This document shows positions 46,601 to 55,913 of a stretch of DNA of 64,000 nt, one piece after another; position 1 is the stretch's first letter, and every line of letters begins with the position of its first letter. The translations under genes and the position numbers were made by a program. The notes beneath the pieces were generated by a model. The model ran no database searches and was not told where the DNA came from. It was given only the letters and a program-made list of their open reading frames with translations. The stretch is taken from assembly GCF_018873765.1 (NCBI RefSeq), contig NC_057925.1, forward strand, positions 46,965,010 through 47,029,009, read 5' to 3'. The stretch is from Telopea speciosissima (taxonomy: Eukaryota; Streptophyta; Magnoliopsida; Proteales; Proteaceae).

Positions 46601-49600
46601 TTCCTAAGAGATTGGGTCTCTTTGGAAGACTGAGAATGTACCACCAACAATCTTTAAGAGGAAAATCATAGTTGGCATTTGGTCTGATCTGGTGCATCTT
46701 ATATAGAGAATATGACTGCATAGCCCTTGAGGGCATACCAACATTGTGATCTGGTGACTTCTATGGTGAAATATTGTGGTAACCAGAACTTTGCTTCCTT
46801 GCCCCACTCACAGTGGATGGAATTTCCCCTTATGGTTGCTTTTATGCCTTATTCAGAAGGTGAGCCAGATAATGCTATGAATAGATCATACAATTAAGTC
46901 TAACATGAAGGTTCTATATCCTAAAAGTTGCTGATTTTCATGGCAAGGCCATTCCTAGAATTTCGTTTTATTAGATGCAGTTGTCAAACTGTTTAAAATG
47001 TCTGTTTGGAAATTGTCTTAATTTTGCCTTGGTTAGTTAGAATTATGAACATTAAATATTTGATTTGGGCACATTGGATAGACGCCTCCATTAATAACCC
47101 AAGTTACAAAATCAGAAGGGACTGATTTTCGTAATGGAAGGATCTCCTGCAAGGTATATTTCTTTGTATTTCACCATTGTTGTTGACTTGTTTGTTATCT
47201 CTTGTAGACTGGCCTATTGACTGCATATGCTTTTAAATCCTTATACTTTGGTAGGTAAGTGATTAATTTGAAGGACTTCCTGGAAATCTATTTATTTATA
47301 TGTCTGTTGCAACAATTGATTGCCATATTGTGCAAGAAACCTCCCATATTGATACTGTATATTTGTTCCAGGCATTCAACTGATCGTGAAATCGCTCTAA
47401 TGGTTCTAATGGCATATCTGTCCTACATGCTCGCTGAGGTAATACTTGATGATTGCAGAATGCATGAACTTTTTGTTTCCAGTCCATAACACTTTTGCAT
47501 CCATCCAAACCTAAGAAGTTACTGTCGAATTGTATTTTGTCTCAAGCAGTAAACTTCTGAATGAGAAAGCATGTAGGGCCTAAAATTTAGGGTGTGGTGC
47601 AACCAAAAACTGTATGCTTCTAACTCATGTACTTTCCATGTGTGCGGACATAGGACTCCATTTGATGTGGGTTATTGGTTGGATTGGAGAAGGGAAGCTG
47701 ATTACAATATTATGCTGCTTAATCCCATCTAATTGAACTTTCTTTTCCCTCTTTTCAATAGGCAGTTATATATCCTGCTTATTTGTTGTTAAAGTCCTGC
47801 TGGTGTATGTGTGAAACATGGAAGGTGAATGGGTGAGCAGCTTTATATTTTATGAGGTTATCATTATCAAATGCATCCTTGTACATTTCCCTAATGTATG
47901 CGTGTTGTCAGTCGTGCATTTAGTATCTAATTGTATGAAATTTTGTGAGATTCTGCTTGGCAAGCTTATAGAAGAGAAGACATTAAAGATCATCAAATCA
48001 AAGTCCTTAACTGGGTTTTCTTTGTGCAGCTGCTACAGCTTAGTGGGATTCTTACGGTCTTCTTCTGTGGGATTGTGATGTCACATTATGCATGGTATAA
48101 TGTAACTGAAAATTCAAGAATCACAACCAGGCAAGTATGAACAAATATTGTGGCATCTAGGAACTTCTATTCTTCTAGATATGCTTTGTGAATTATGACG
48201 TATCTGAGCTATTTTTTGTACTATTTGGTGAATCTTAGCTGCTGGACTGTGATGCTTTTATCATTGGTCTTTGTCTCAGTAGCTGGATTTAGTCTACGAA
48301 TTATTTCAAAGATGGGCTGATGATACATCAAAATGCCTCTTCATTTTCAGGCACATATTTGCAACAATGTCGTTCATTGCAGAAACTTTCATCTTTCTTT
48401 ATGTGGGAATGGATTCTATTGACATCGAAAAATGGAAAATGAGCAAGACAAGGTACAAATTCGACTTCCAGACGGTGAAATCTTAGATCAATTGATGCTT
48501 AGGATCATCTGTATGCACTGTTAGGGTCCAACCCCACTATATTAGCATTATATGTATGAATCTGCTCTTGGTAGTTCGGTCTGTAGCATGATGAACAGTG
48601 GAGACTTTTATTTCATCTTTGAACAGAGTTATTGATTTAATACATTGGCATTCTTGGAATAAGATAACTAAAATCTTCATTATGCTTGTAACTTGGCCAT
48701 AAATGTTCACACAGAATTTTGTACAAGTAAAATATTATCCATATATATAAATTTGTTTTTCTTCACTTCCTTTTTCTTTATTTCAGCTTCAAGACATCAG
48801 TGGGAATATGTTGTACCCTAATCTTTCTGATATTGCTTGGACGTGCTGCATTTGTGTTTCCTCTGTCTGCTTTATCTAACTATATGAATAGAAGGGCTGA
48901 GAGAACACCAATTACATTCAAACATCAGGTGGCTATATCGATTTTTATTCATTGAGAACCATTATGAACAATGATGGGCAAAGTAAAATACAATTTGATG
49001 GATTCCATGTAATGCTTTATCTAACTATGTGACCTATTCTGTATAGATTGTAATTTGGTGGGCTGGTCTTATGAGAGGTGCTGTCTCTATTGCTCTGGCT
49101 TTCAGTCAGGTGAGTGCTGTTTGGTGAAAAGCATACATGGGATGAAATGATTGATTGAAAATACAATCTACTAAACATTTAATTGTGGTGTTTTTCATCT
49201 TGGCCTCTTAAGTTCACATTCTCAGGCATTACATGGAATCCAGTTCATGCTACAATGGTTACCAGCACTGTCATTGTTGTACTCTTCACTACACTGGTAA
49301 GTATGTGATCCTGGAAAGGTTACTTTTTCTCATTCAATGATTTAACTGTAATTTAAATCTGGGTAAATGGCACTAAGCTTCCCCCTCCCCCCAAAAAAAT
49401 GTTAAATTATTCCATCGAATGTATTCTCCCCTTCTCCCTTGGAGCCGGGAATAGCGACATGAACTAAATGCCCTGTCCAAGCCAGGGAACTTACTCCAAA
49501 GAGTCCTGACAAATGATTTGGCCTCAACATGTTAATAAGGGCTCTGTTTGGTTTCAAGGGAGAAGCAAATATTTTCATAGGAAGTGAAACATATTTTACA

Positions 49601-50097
49601 GAAAAATCACTTTTGGTATTTGATTGCAAGGGAAATGCATATATTTCTATAGGAAGTGAAATATATTTCATAAAAAGTGAAAATATTTATCTCCACTTCC
49701 TTTGCTACCAAACGGAGCCTTAGGAATCTATCATGGCATATTTGCCAATCAGATATTTAGATGTGTCTGATGCATGTTGGATCTTCCATTCCTAATTTTT
49801 CAGTTTCTTACTAGAGTGAAAGTTCTACTGCAGGTGTTTGGATTCCTGACAAAGCCACTTATAAATGTACTACTTCCTCATCATGCAATGGAAAACAACC
49901 ACCATCAAGATCCAGATTCCCACAATGACGAGCTCAAGGTTCCTTTGCGCAACTTTGAAGAATCTTCCTCGACCAACTTTTCACGTGCAGAGAGCTTATC
50001 TATGTTAATAGAAAGGCCTGTATACACCATACACTTCTATTGGCGGAAGTTCGACAATGCCTACATGAGACCAATATTTGGTGGGCCATGCCGATGA
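22698..50097 (+). CDS. NHX4: Class I vacuolar Na+(K+)/H+ antiporter, NHX4-like
   Basis: Fourteen exons: 22698-22853, 33662-33780, 33879-33976, 34161-34220, 34346-34392, 34481-34675, 47208-47254, 47372-47438, 48030-48130, 48351-48452, 48787-48928, 49047-49109, 49213-49296 and 49834-50097. They total 1545 nt (514 aa), close to the usual 530 or so. It exchanges luminal H+ for cytosolic Na+ or K+ at the tonoplast (CPA1 family), which controls vacuolar pH, ion storage and salt tolerance. Visible motifs: amiloride-site [14 protein letters not shown] (exon 2), ion-binding [11 protein letters not shown] (exon 5), [13 protein letters not shown] (exon 6), [37 protein letters not shown]. The C-terminus ([24 protein letters not shown]) is most like NHX4 among class I members. 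Introns 1 and 6 (10.8 and 12.5 kb) are filled with antisense copia elements. Intron 9 (48131-48350) has a GC donor. The NHX4 assignment is moderate; the family is certain. Confidence 0.93.
22854..23045. other. Original start of NHX intron 1
   Basis: Ancestral intron sequence before the first copia insertion. Together with 28045-28088 and 33377-33661, about 0.5 kb of the present 10.8-kb intron is not transposon. Confidence 0.6.
23214..27215 (-). pseudogene. gag-pol remnants of copia 1
   Basis: From the 5' side: gag helices and CCHC knuckle ([14 protein letters not shown], about 26560-26600); a protease motif reading DLGATHH where the active-site signature should be DSG; HHCC zinc site and start of the integrase core (26287-25697); integrase C-terminal part (25398-24925); RT with [10 protein letters not shown] in place of the usual LD-containing motif (24704-24390) and an intact YVDD (about 24245); RNase H (23764-23390). 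A 130-bp tandem duplication (26591-26720 and 26721-26850) shifts the gag frame. The protease and RT changes and the frame breaks say it cannot work on its own. Confidence 0.88.
26591..26850. repeat. 130-bp tandem duplication inside copia 1 gag
   Basis: The segment beginning GCATATTTGACAGCCTGAAC occurs at 26591 and again at 26721 with almost no differences over about 120 bp. The period of 130 is not a multiple of three, so it breaks the gag frame. The high identity shows it is recent compared with the rest of the decay. Confidence 0.9.
27517..27650. mobile_element. 134-bp hAT-like MITE nested in copia 1
   Basis: Ends are inverted: CATAGTTATCAAGGCG and CGCCTTGGTAACTATG (two mismatches). Flanks GATAGTTG (27509-27516) and GATTGTTG (27651-27658) match at 7 of 8 positions. 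The inside is rich in GGCGCC and CCATGGCG words. It sits in the copia 1 leader region. A related degenerate stretch (GCGCCTTGGTCGCCTA) occurs at about 36150-36200. Confidence 0.75.
28094..33371 (-). mobile_element. Ty1/copia retrotransposon 2, complete but decayed
   Basis: LTRs 28094-28278 and 33193-33371 begin TGTTAGCAAGACAG and end CAACA on the plus strand. The 5-bp target duplication CTGTG is perfect (28089-28093 and 33372-33376). The primer-binding site TGGTATCGGAGC adjoins the right LTR and a polypurine tract (CCCCCTC on the plus strand) adjoins the left LTR, so it reads right to left, antisense to NHX. It lies only about 50 bp from copia 1 but is a different family with unrelated LTRs. 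Confidence 0.93.
28286..32387 (-). pseudogene. gag-pol remnants of copia 2
   Basis: Gag (32387-31701) with CCHC knuckle [14 protein letters not shown] followed by a stop; pre-integrase HHCC region (31399-30959); integrase pieces down to about 29990 ([29 protein letters not shown]); RT (30060-28973) with [19 protein letters not shown] and YVDD; RNase H (29022-28286) with [19 protein letters not shown]. Frames change at least five times with several stops, so the element is dead, but catalytic motifs of RT are retained. Sense-strand frames over this region (for example 30242-30847) are shadows. Confidence 0.88.
34676..38964. other. NHX intron 6, left part
   Basis: Non-coding. It holds simple repeats, a stretch like the MITE at 27517 (about 36140-36230), and an unclassified 36233-38960 block whose composition (CA-rich, many ATACCCCTG/AATGCCC words at 38640-38890) looks repeat-derived. 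No coding motif or element boundary could be fixed. Confidence 0.4.
35023..35078. repeat. 28-bp direct duplication in NHX intron 6
   Basis: AGGGACGTTGGGTAGCAGTG plus AGTTCCCC occurs twice in a row (35023 and 35051), followed by a C-rich run. It is a small local duplication with no coding meaning. Confidence 0.85.
39241..41940 (-). pseudogene. pol remnant of copia 3
   Basis: Integrase (about 41940-41170, [19 protein letters not shown]), RT (41131-39980) with [20 protein letters not shown] and YVDD, and RNase H as one long open frame (39828-39241) with [20 protein letters not shown] and [11 protein letters not shown]. It is better preserved than copia 1 or 2, but stops or shifts lie near 39830, 39980, 40298 and 41130. 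Gag is absent. Confidence 0.85.
42015..42212 (+). other. Unidentified exon-like segment inside copia 3
   Basis: A 66-codon open frame ([34 protein letters not shown]) has a mixed, non-repetitive, protein-like composition unlike the copia sequence around it. It ends at GGAGTAAGT, which contains a good 5' splice site (GTAAGT at 42208). This looks like a captured host exon or a piece of another element. I do not recognise the family. Confidence 0.3.
42307..42346. repeat. (GGGCCAT)n short tandem repeat
   Basis: Five to six units of GGGCCAT with one variant. Simple repeat in the mosaic zone of copia 3. Confidence 0.9.
42440..42655 (-). repeat. Isolated copia LTR (fourth family)
   Basis: It begins TGTTGGGAGAATCATGGG and ends TTTCAACA, followed by CTCCCCCTCA, the plus-strand form of a polypurine tract. 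That is the same arrangement as the left ends of copia 2 and 3. No partner LTR was found. Another polypurine-like junction (CACTCCCCCTCAAGTTGG) at 42939-42957 marks yet another copia 3' end. The zone is a patchwork of nested or recombined elements. Confidence 0.6.
43660..45600 (-). repeat. Copia 3 leader with degenerate internal repeats
   Basis: Segments built on AACCCTGAAAAATAGAGATTG and GGGTTTTGGAAAACCCTGA recur at about 44480-44550, 44815-44890, 44990-45040 and 45165-45240, mixed with AGCAGC words. In the element's sense this lies between the primer-binding site and pol. It has no coding motif. Confidence 0.5.
46258..47207. other. NHX intron 6, right part
   Basis: About 950 bp of AT-rich intron sequence between copia 3 and exon 7, ending in CTTGTAG at the acceptor. 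Nothing else is recognised. Confidence 0.5.
49538..49721. mobile_element. Tourist- or hAT-like MITE in NHX intron 13
   Basis: Ends are inverted: AGGGCTCTGTTTGGT and ACCAAACGGAGCCTT. The GCTCCGTTTGGT terminus is a widespread plant MITE end. Inside, a GGAAGTGAAA(C/T)ATATTT segment is repeated. It lies wholly within the intron. Confidence 0.7.
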
Positions 50098-50531
50098 TAC
50101 AAGACAGGTGTTGGTAAGCCATTTTCACTTTGTAGAAACACTCAGGTAGCTGTAATTAGTGATGTAAGGTCAAGAGGAGATACTGATGTGGATGTCCTGA
50201 GGTGTATATAAGTATACGATAATAACTGCTTCATAAGACTTTAAATCCTTAATGAGAAGCAATTACAATCTTAACTTCATCAAGTATAGCTTCTAAATGT
50301 TTATACAGTGGGAAGGAAATGTTGGTTTGCACTTATGAGTGGTCCTGCTTCACTGTTCTTTGATGAGAGAACAAGAAGGTGCTCCTTTTGTTGAAAGGGA
50401 GTAATCTAAGAAGTGAGAACTGAAGGAGTTCTGGGTTTTGGCTGGGTAATGGGTTTTACTTAGAGGTTTATTGGTTCAGGACAAAAGGTAATGGGTTTAG
50501 GTTGCATCATTCTCAATGATTAGAACACTTG
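50098..50531. other. 3' flank of the NHX gene
   Basis: Probable 3' untranslated region and downstream DNA with TATA/AATAA words (for example near 50215). No gene seen. Confidence 0.4.
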
Positions 50532-50539
50532 GTTTGTAT

Positions 50540-50748
50540 CAAGGTTTTAAGAATTGGGAATCAGATTGGTGAATTGGCCGTGACTGGTCCTGAATTCCAC
50601 TATATGGTTGATTTCACACCCAAAAACCCCCTAGAAATTCCCTGTTTTTGGATCTGAAGACTGATTCTAGGATTCTTGAGAACCGATTCTGATCGAATCC
50701 GGATCATATTGTCACTACCCGATTCTGTCGCCGCATTTTAAAACCCTG
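50540..50748. mobile_element. 209-bp hAT-like MITE, perfect 8-bp target duplication
   Basis: Flanking GTTTGTAT is exact (50532-50539 and 50749-50756). Inverted ends are CAAGGTTTTAA and TTAAAACCCTG. The termini resemble those of the elements at 8414-9455 and 55914-56257. A fragment with the same interior (GATTCTGAT, CACTAACCGATTC) lies at 54605-54675. Confidence 0.85.
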
Positions 50749-51029
50749 GTTTGTATGGAGACGGATCATCTCAACCCATCCTCAACAATGAAAATTACTC
50801 AGGAGAAAGGACTTCCCTAATTGATAATAAAGTCCAATTACTTGGCAATTCACTATCCATATGATGATAACCTTTCAGTCGCCAACAGATACTTCACAAT
50901 CACTTTTTAGGGCATCACGCAACTTCAGCAGAGTATTGATTTTTATGTTTTTGTTCGTGTATTAGGTTAGTAAATATTTAAGCTCGTTTGTCTTGCTAAG
51001 TGGGTTTTATGCTTTTTTTTACCATTATG

Positions 51030-51760
51030 CGACTCTCATTTCAGCGTGCACCTCAGTGATATGACGTAGAAATTCATCTGCCTCAATAGAACAAGGTCAA
51101 TGGGACCTTTGGGCTGAACCCAAAGTACTGTCTTGAATGGAATATGACCCTTTGTCCTATTTACAGAGCTATTGTATGCAAACTCAGCTATACCACGTAT
51201 AGATGGTCAGGTCTTTTCATAGTCACGTACAAGGCAACGCAAGAGATTGTAATTTGACCATATCCCTTTCACCATTCGCCTATGGGTGAAAAGCTCTAGA
51301 AAATTGAAACTTTGTGTTTGTTTTCATGCACTAAGTCTTCCAGAATTAGCTCATGAACTTTACATCTTGAATGGATACAATCAACTCAGGCAGTCCATGT
51401 AATGCACGACCTCCTTAAAGAATATGGGTCCTGCTACATGGTTGCATCTCATGTCTTGTGACAGCGAATAAAATGAGTCATCTTTGAGAATCTATTGAAC
51501 CGCTACGAGTATTAAATAATGCTTTTCCCATGTCAATGGGCAGGCTAAGCACAAAATTTTACAAAGGACCTCATACCTGTTTTAACTTTATTCCTTCCAA
51601 ATGAATGTATATGGATCAAGTTTTCCTTCAGCCATTGTCAAGGGACCACAGCCTTCGGATGGGCGAGAAGAGGTAGCACGAACGGTCTCGGGTTATTATC
51701 GACTTTGTCTAATTAAGGATGTTTAAATTTTAATGACCCTAGATGATGTAGAAAAACTTT
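51030..51760 (-). pseudogene. Ty3/gypsy integrase remnant, copy A
   Basis: Read on the minus strand it follows a gypsy integrase core with stops: QDVKFMS then FSRAFHP at about 51370-51280, and SVNRTTGHIPF further on at about 51130-51060. It is closely similar to 54690-55570. It carries no LTR or intact frame. It lies between NHX and the NTF2-like gene. Confidence 0.6.
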
Positions 51761-52161
51761 CCCCAATAAAATATTTCTCCACAGTTGTTTGCACTGGAAA
51801 AAAAAACATGTAGAGCTTCTTGGCCTGCCCCTAACAGGTCCCCCCCTAGCTATGGACTTTGGCTCTTCACAAGTTAAGCATTTTCAGAAAACAATACACA
51901 GGTCTTCAGCTATTCAGTATCAGTGAAATAAGATATACTATCTTCTGATAAGCAGTTCAACTTTATAGATCCTTGGCTTGTTGATTTTGCAGGGAGAAAC
52001 CACTTTGTCTTTTTGTCATGTTCTTCTTTTCTTTAGTGAAAAAAAAAATGTTCTTTCCTTCCCTTTTTACATGATCTATATATGTTCTTTCTGTAATTGA
52101 TTTTCTCTTGACCTGACTTGCATCTAAACCCATTAATTTCGTACCCACAACCATTCCAAAA
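51761..52161. other. Upstream region of the NTF2-like gene
   Basis: AT-rich non-coding DNA directly before the start codon, presumably holding the promoter. A TATATATG word lies at about 52077-52084, some 80 bp before the ATG. No other element was recognised. Confidence 0.4.
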
Positions 52162-53916
52162 ATGTACTCAATTTGTCCCATGAAGATGACACAAACTACC
52201 ATACCATTGATCTCTAGACCAACAGAAGCATATCATCTTCCTCACCAAAATCTAAAACCCAGAAACAATAATTTGGATTTCCGTACAACTCTATCAACCC
52301 AGGATTTGGGGCAGAGGAGCTTAGTTTTCAAGAGCATTACAGGGTTCTCACCAGTGCGATGTAGCCGTGACAGCGTAGTACCTGGAGAAGATGATAACAG
52401 GGCTTTAGAAACAGTCCATAAGCTTTACAAAGCCATTAAGAATAGGAATCTTCGCGAATTGTCCGATGTTATTGGAGATGAATGCAGATGCGTTTGTAAT
52501 TTCGTCTCCTTCCTTCATTTGTTCCATGGAAAACAGGTATTTCTTGATTGAATTATAAGGGTATAACTTGAGAATTTGAAACATTTGTTCATTGCCCAAA
52601 ACTGTATCATCAGTTTTAGTGATCTTAGATTTGTTTTTACTGTGAATGATGATTTCTAGCAAGTCTTGGAGTTCTTCTCATTTCTATTGGGATCACTGGG
52701 GAAGAATGTAGAAATCATTGTGAGACCCACAATGCATGAAGGAATGACTGTTGGTGTCCAATGGAGACTAGGTTTGCCTCTTCCTTCTTTAGTCCTCAGT
52801 TTTTTCCAATACCAAAGCCCTCACTTTGGTTTGTAGTACTGTGATTCATAGATCTTCTTTGCTAGCTTCTTTATGGCTTCTTTGTAGAATGGAAGACCAC
52901 ACATTGGCCTTTGGGGAAGGGTATCACCTTCCACACCATGCATGTCTACCAAGGGAAGGTGACTATAAAGTAAGAATTCACAAGGCAGATCATTTGCAAT
53001 TGGTCATGTTTGGTTGGCAAGAAATGGATGTTAAAGAAAAGAAAAACTGGACAAGTGTTTCATGTGGGGGAGTGTGGTGCGTGTGCATGCGATGCCATCA
53101 ACGGAGGCGTCATTTCTTATTTCATGAGGGGTGGGGAGTCGGGACCCTCTCCCCATGTGGGTACCCTCCCTTAAAATCTTCTAGGGCCCCACACTCCAAA
53201 GGTGGGTACCACACTCTATGGACTGTGTGAGATCCAAAAAATGGATAACCACATTGGAGTTGAACCGAATTAGGGTGGGGTGGTCATTTTGCACCCCCAT
53301 GTGATTGGGCGCATGCACCACACTTCACCCATAGAAACCATTTTTTTCAAAAACATAATATGACAAGAGTAACGATGACACTAATGAGTTTATGAGTCTT
53401 TCCCTCTTTTCTTTTTCAAATTTTTTTGTTCTATTATGTTATGTTCTTTTCTTTTCTTTGCTTGCCAACCAAACATACCCTAAGGGGATTTTGTTTTTTC
53501 TTAAAATTATTGGTTCTTTTTTATTTTCTTTGCTTGCCAACCAAACATATCCTTAAGATAGTTTGGAGCGCTTTATAATTAATTAACTTTTTGTAATATG
53601 TTGTGTATGTGTGTGAATTCAACAGGAGCATTGAGATGTTTATGGAACCACTTCTTAATATTGAACCCACTCGATTGGTGAGATTCTCTTCTCTTCTCTT
53701 CTCTTCCAAGTGGAATCCATATGAGCGGATCTAATCATGTGATGTGAATTGTTATTATTGTTTTTGCAGAAACTAATGGGATTTGTGATGTCTCTGTCGG
53801 ATAAAATTGGGTCCAACATCATAATCAAGGAAAAGGGGAAGAAAATTTTATACATTACTATAGGGGCTCTGCTCATTTTTGTCCTTTTAGTCCTTTTTAG
53901 GGGGCCTTGGTTTTGA
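52162..53916 (+). CDS. NTF2-like superfamily protein, probably plastid membrane
   Basis: Exons 52162-52536, 52660-52771, 52888-52969, 53626-53677 and 53770-53916 join to 768 nt (255 aa). Residues 1-75 are rich in Ser, Thr, Pro and Arg with few acidic residues, as in a transit peptide. About 84-205 is an NTF2-like cone fold as in the plant nuclear transport factor 2-like family (ALETVHKLYKAIKNRN, IGDECRCVCNF, SIEMFMEPLLNIEPTRL). Residues about 232-250 (LYITIGALLIFVLLVLF) form a single membrane helix close to the C-terminus. The family includes plastid proteins of unknown function; no catalytic role can be claimed. Exon 3 could end at an earlier GT (52959), but only the GTAAGA donor at 52970 keeps the frame into exon 4. 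Intron 3 is largely MITE sequence. Confidence 0.85.
53002..53490. mobile_element. MITE with a second MITE nested inside, in NTF2-like intron 3
   Basis: Outer ends: CATGTTTGGTTGGCAAG (about 53008) and its complement CTTGCCAACCAAACATACCC (53460-53479), a common Tourist-type terminus. A further copy of the right end lies at 53531-53555. Inner element 53057-53338: GTTTCATGTGGGGGAGTGTG at the left and CACACTTCACCCATAGAAAC at the right. The inner one resembles 18004-18160. Together they make up about three quarters of the 656-bp intron. Confidence 0.6.
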
Positions 53917-54684
53917 GCCCTGTAGGGGACACCCACTCCAGAATGAAGATAATGCTATATGGGCGTGTAGCGCCTCCACCAATGCAAGGACCAATGAGAC
54001 CATGCACAGGAGAATCAATAGGATTGAGATTTTTTATTTTAGAAGGGATGGGACGATACTTTTGCATACTCTTATGTTTGAGCACGAGTCATGCAACCAA
54101 GTAGCATTCTTTTTCCCATATATCATACATAACTTCATGGATGTAATCATTTTCATTTTAGGTTCTTTCTAGGCCCATTTATCAAGGTGTGTTGTATAAG
54201 ATTCTCATTGGTAATGCAAAATGGGAAGAAACTTTTCAGCCGGAATTAGAGGTCAAAATATGTACATAAAAATAGGGTCATAATAGCAAAATGTTAGACA
54301 TCGGGTGTGTGTGTGGTGTATGTGTTGTGTATATCCGCCATTCTACAATTCCAAAAGTCGATTAATCTTTTGGGATTAGTGTGTGGTTTGTGTGATTACA
54401 CTTCACTTTGTTGTTGTTTCATCAAAAAAAAAAAAAAAAAAAAAAGACAAAATGTTAGACATCCAGTGGATCCTTGTTTGTTAAGGTTTGTGAACTTTGT
54501 ATTTTATATTGGCAATAGGTTATATGTACGGCCGTGTATGATACACAATCGTACATACAACTATGAGATGGAGATAATGCAATGGCTCATGGAAATGATG
54601 CTTCTTGAGAATCGATTCTGATTTGATTCGGATCAGATTTGTCACTAACCGATTCCGTCTCTGCATTTTAAGACTGCAATAAGT
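53917..54684. other. 3' flank of the NTF2-like gene
   Basis: Probable 3' untranslated region and downstream DNA with a 21-bp A run at 54426. A piece of the hAT-like MITE family lies at 54605-54675. No gene seen. Confidence 0.4.
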
Positions 54685-54689
54685 CATTG

Positions 54690-55570
54690 CATATCAGCAT
54701 GCACCTCCATGATATGGCGTATAAATTCATCTGCCTCAATAGAACAAGGTCAATGGGACATTTGGGCTGAACCCAAAGTACTATCTCCAACGGAATATGA
54801 CCCGTTGTCCTATTCACGGAACTATTGTATGCAAACTTAGGTATATCACGTTTCTGTTTTTTTTTTTTCTTTGGTGAGTACCCTATCCGTTTCACCATCT
54901 GCTTATGGGCGAAAAGCTCTAGAAAATTAAAACTTTGTGTTTGTCTTCATGCACCAAGTCTTCCAGAATTAGCTCATAAACTTTACGTCTCGGATGGATT
55001 GGCAGTCTATGTATTAATGCACGACCTCCTTAAAAAACTATAAATGCATCTCATGTCTTGTGACAATGAATAAAATGAACCATCTTTGAGAATCTATCAG
55101 ACCACCACGAGTATGAAATGATGGTTTTCCTTTGTAGTGGGTAGGCTAAGCACAAAACCTTACAAAGGACCTCATATCCATTCTAACTTTATTCCCTCCA
55201 AATGGGGACCGTGGCCTTCAGATGGGTGAGACAGGGTAGCACAACTTTGAAGATCGAGTTTTCCTTTAGCCATGGTCAAAGGATCGCAGCCTTCAGATGG
55301 GTGAGAGAGGATAGCAGGATCGTGATCCTCTATTGCCGAGCTGCCTGACAGGATCGTGCAACCCAGACACAGTGAGGCATACAATGATCGCCTTACCCCC
55401 ACTCGGGTAAGGCGTTTGGGCAGGGGTAAGGCGGTCACTGCATGCCTCACTGTGTTTGGGCTGCACGGTCCTACCGGACAACTCGGCAGTAGATGATCTA
55501 GATTGGAAGATAGCATGCACGGTCTCGGGTTATTCTCGACTTTGTCCAATTGAGAATGTTTAATAAATAA
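54690..55570 (-). pseudogene. Ty3/gypsy integrase remnant, copy B, with nested hairpin
   Basis: On the minus strand, 54898-54668 encodes FAYNSSVNRTTGHIPLEIV and PIDLVLLRQMNLY, the GPY/integrase C-terminal region of gypsy elements. The rest matches copy A at 51030-51760 in the same orientation. A poly-T tract (54858) and the hairpin element at 55324-55498 interrupt it. No LTR is seen. Confidence 0.7.
55324..55498. mobile_element. Hairpin MITE, almost entirely inverted repeat
   Basis: The two halves are near-perfect complements: left ATTGCCGAGCTG then CAGACACAGTGAGGCAT and CGCCTTACCCC, right the reverse complement ending CGGCAGTAGATGATC. Each arm is about 80 bp with only scattered mismatches around a short GC-rich centre at 55395-55425. 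Transcribed, it would fold into a miRNA-precursor-like hairpin. It sits inside gypsy copy B. Confidence 0.75.
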
Positions 55571-55599
55571 TAACTCTAGTTAAGAATTTAAAATTATTG

Positions 55600-55770
55600 A
55601 TGGGCAACATAGAGTTACTAGGCATTTTAGTATAAAGTAGCTTAATGAATCATGAATCATGTGCAACTACAATGTAAAAATTTAATGCATTTCACTACCA
55701 ATCCAAAAGCTCTGCTGGCACTTGGCATGGATTCCCAACAACAAAGTTGCCTCACATAATGTGAATTTCA
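55600..55770. repeat. Duplicated F-box flank, copy 1
   Basis: TTAGTATAAAGTAGCTTAATG through TTGCCTCACATAATGTGAAT matches 63530-63680 at roughly nine bases in ten. At the right side of the window this segment lies just downstream of the intact F-box gene, so here it marks the end of an earlier tandem duplicate. Confidence 0.8.
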
Positions 55771-55913
55771 AGATATAGAGAGAGAGAGATATGGTGATGA
55801 ATGTTCAAGTTGCTTATTTGGTGTTCCTCCTTGTTGCTGCTGGAAAATGAGATGTGGTGCAAGTGAACGTACATGTGAAAGGCAATCATTTTTGTTATTT
55901 GGAAGGTGAGGAG

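Noticed and set aside
48131-48140. GT donor at 48135 for NHX intron 9
   Set aside because: It shifts the frame and breaks the conserved sequence of exon 10; the GC donor at 48131 keeps it.
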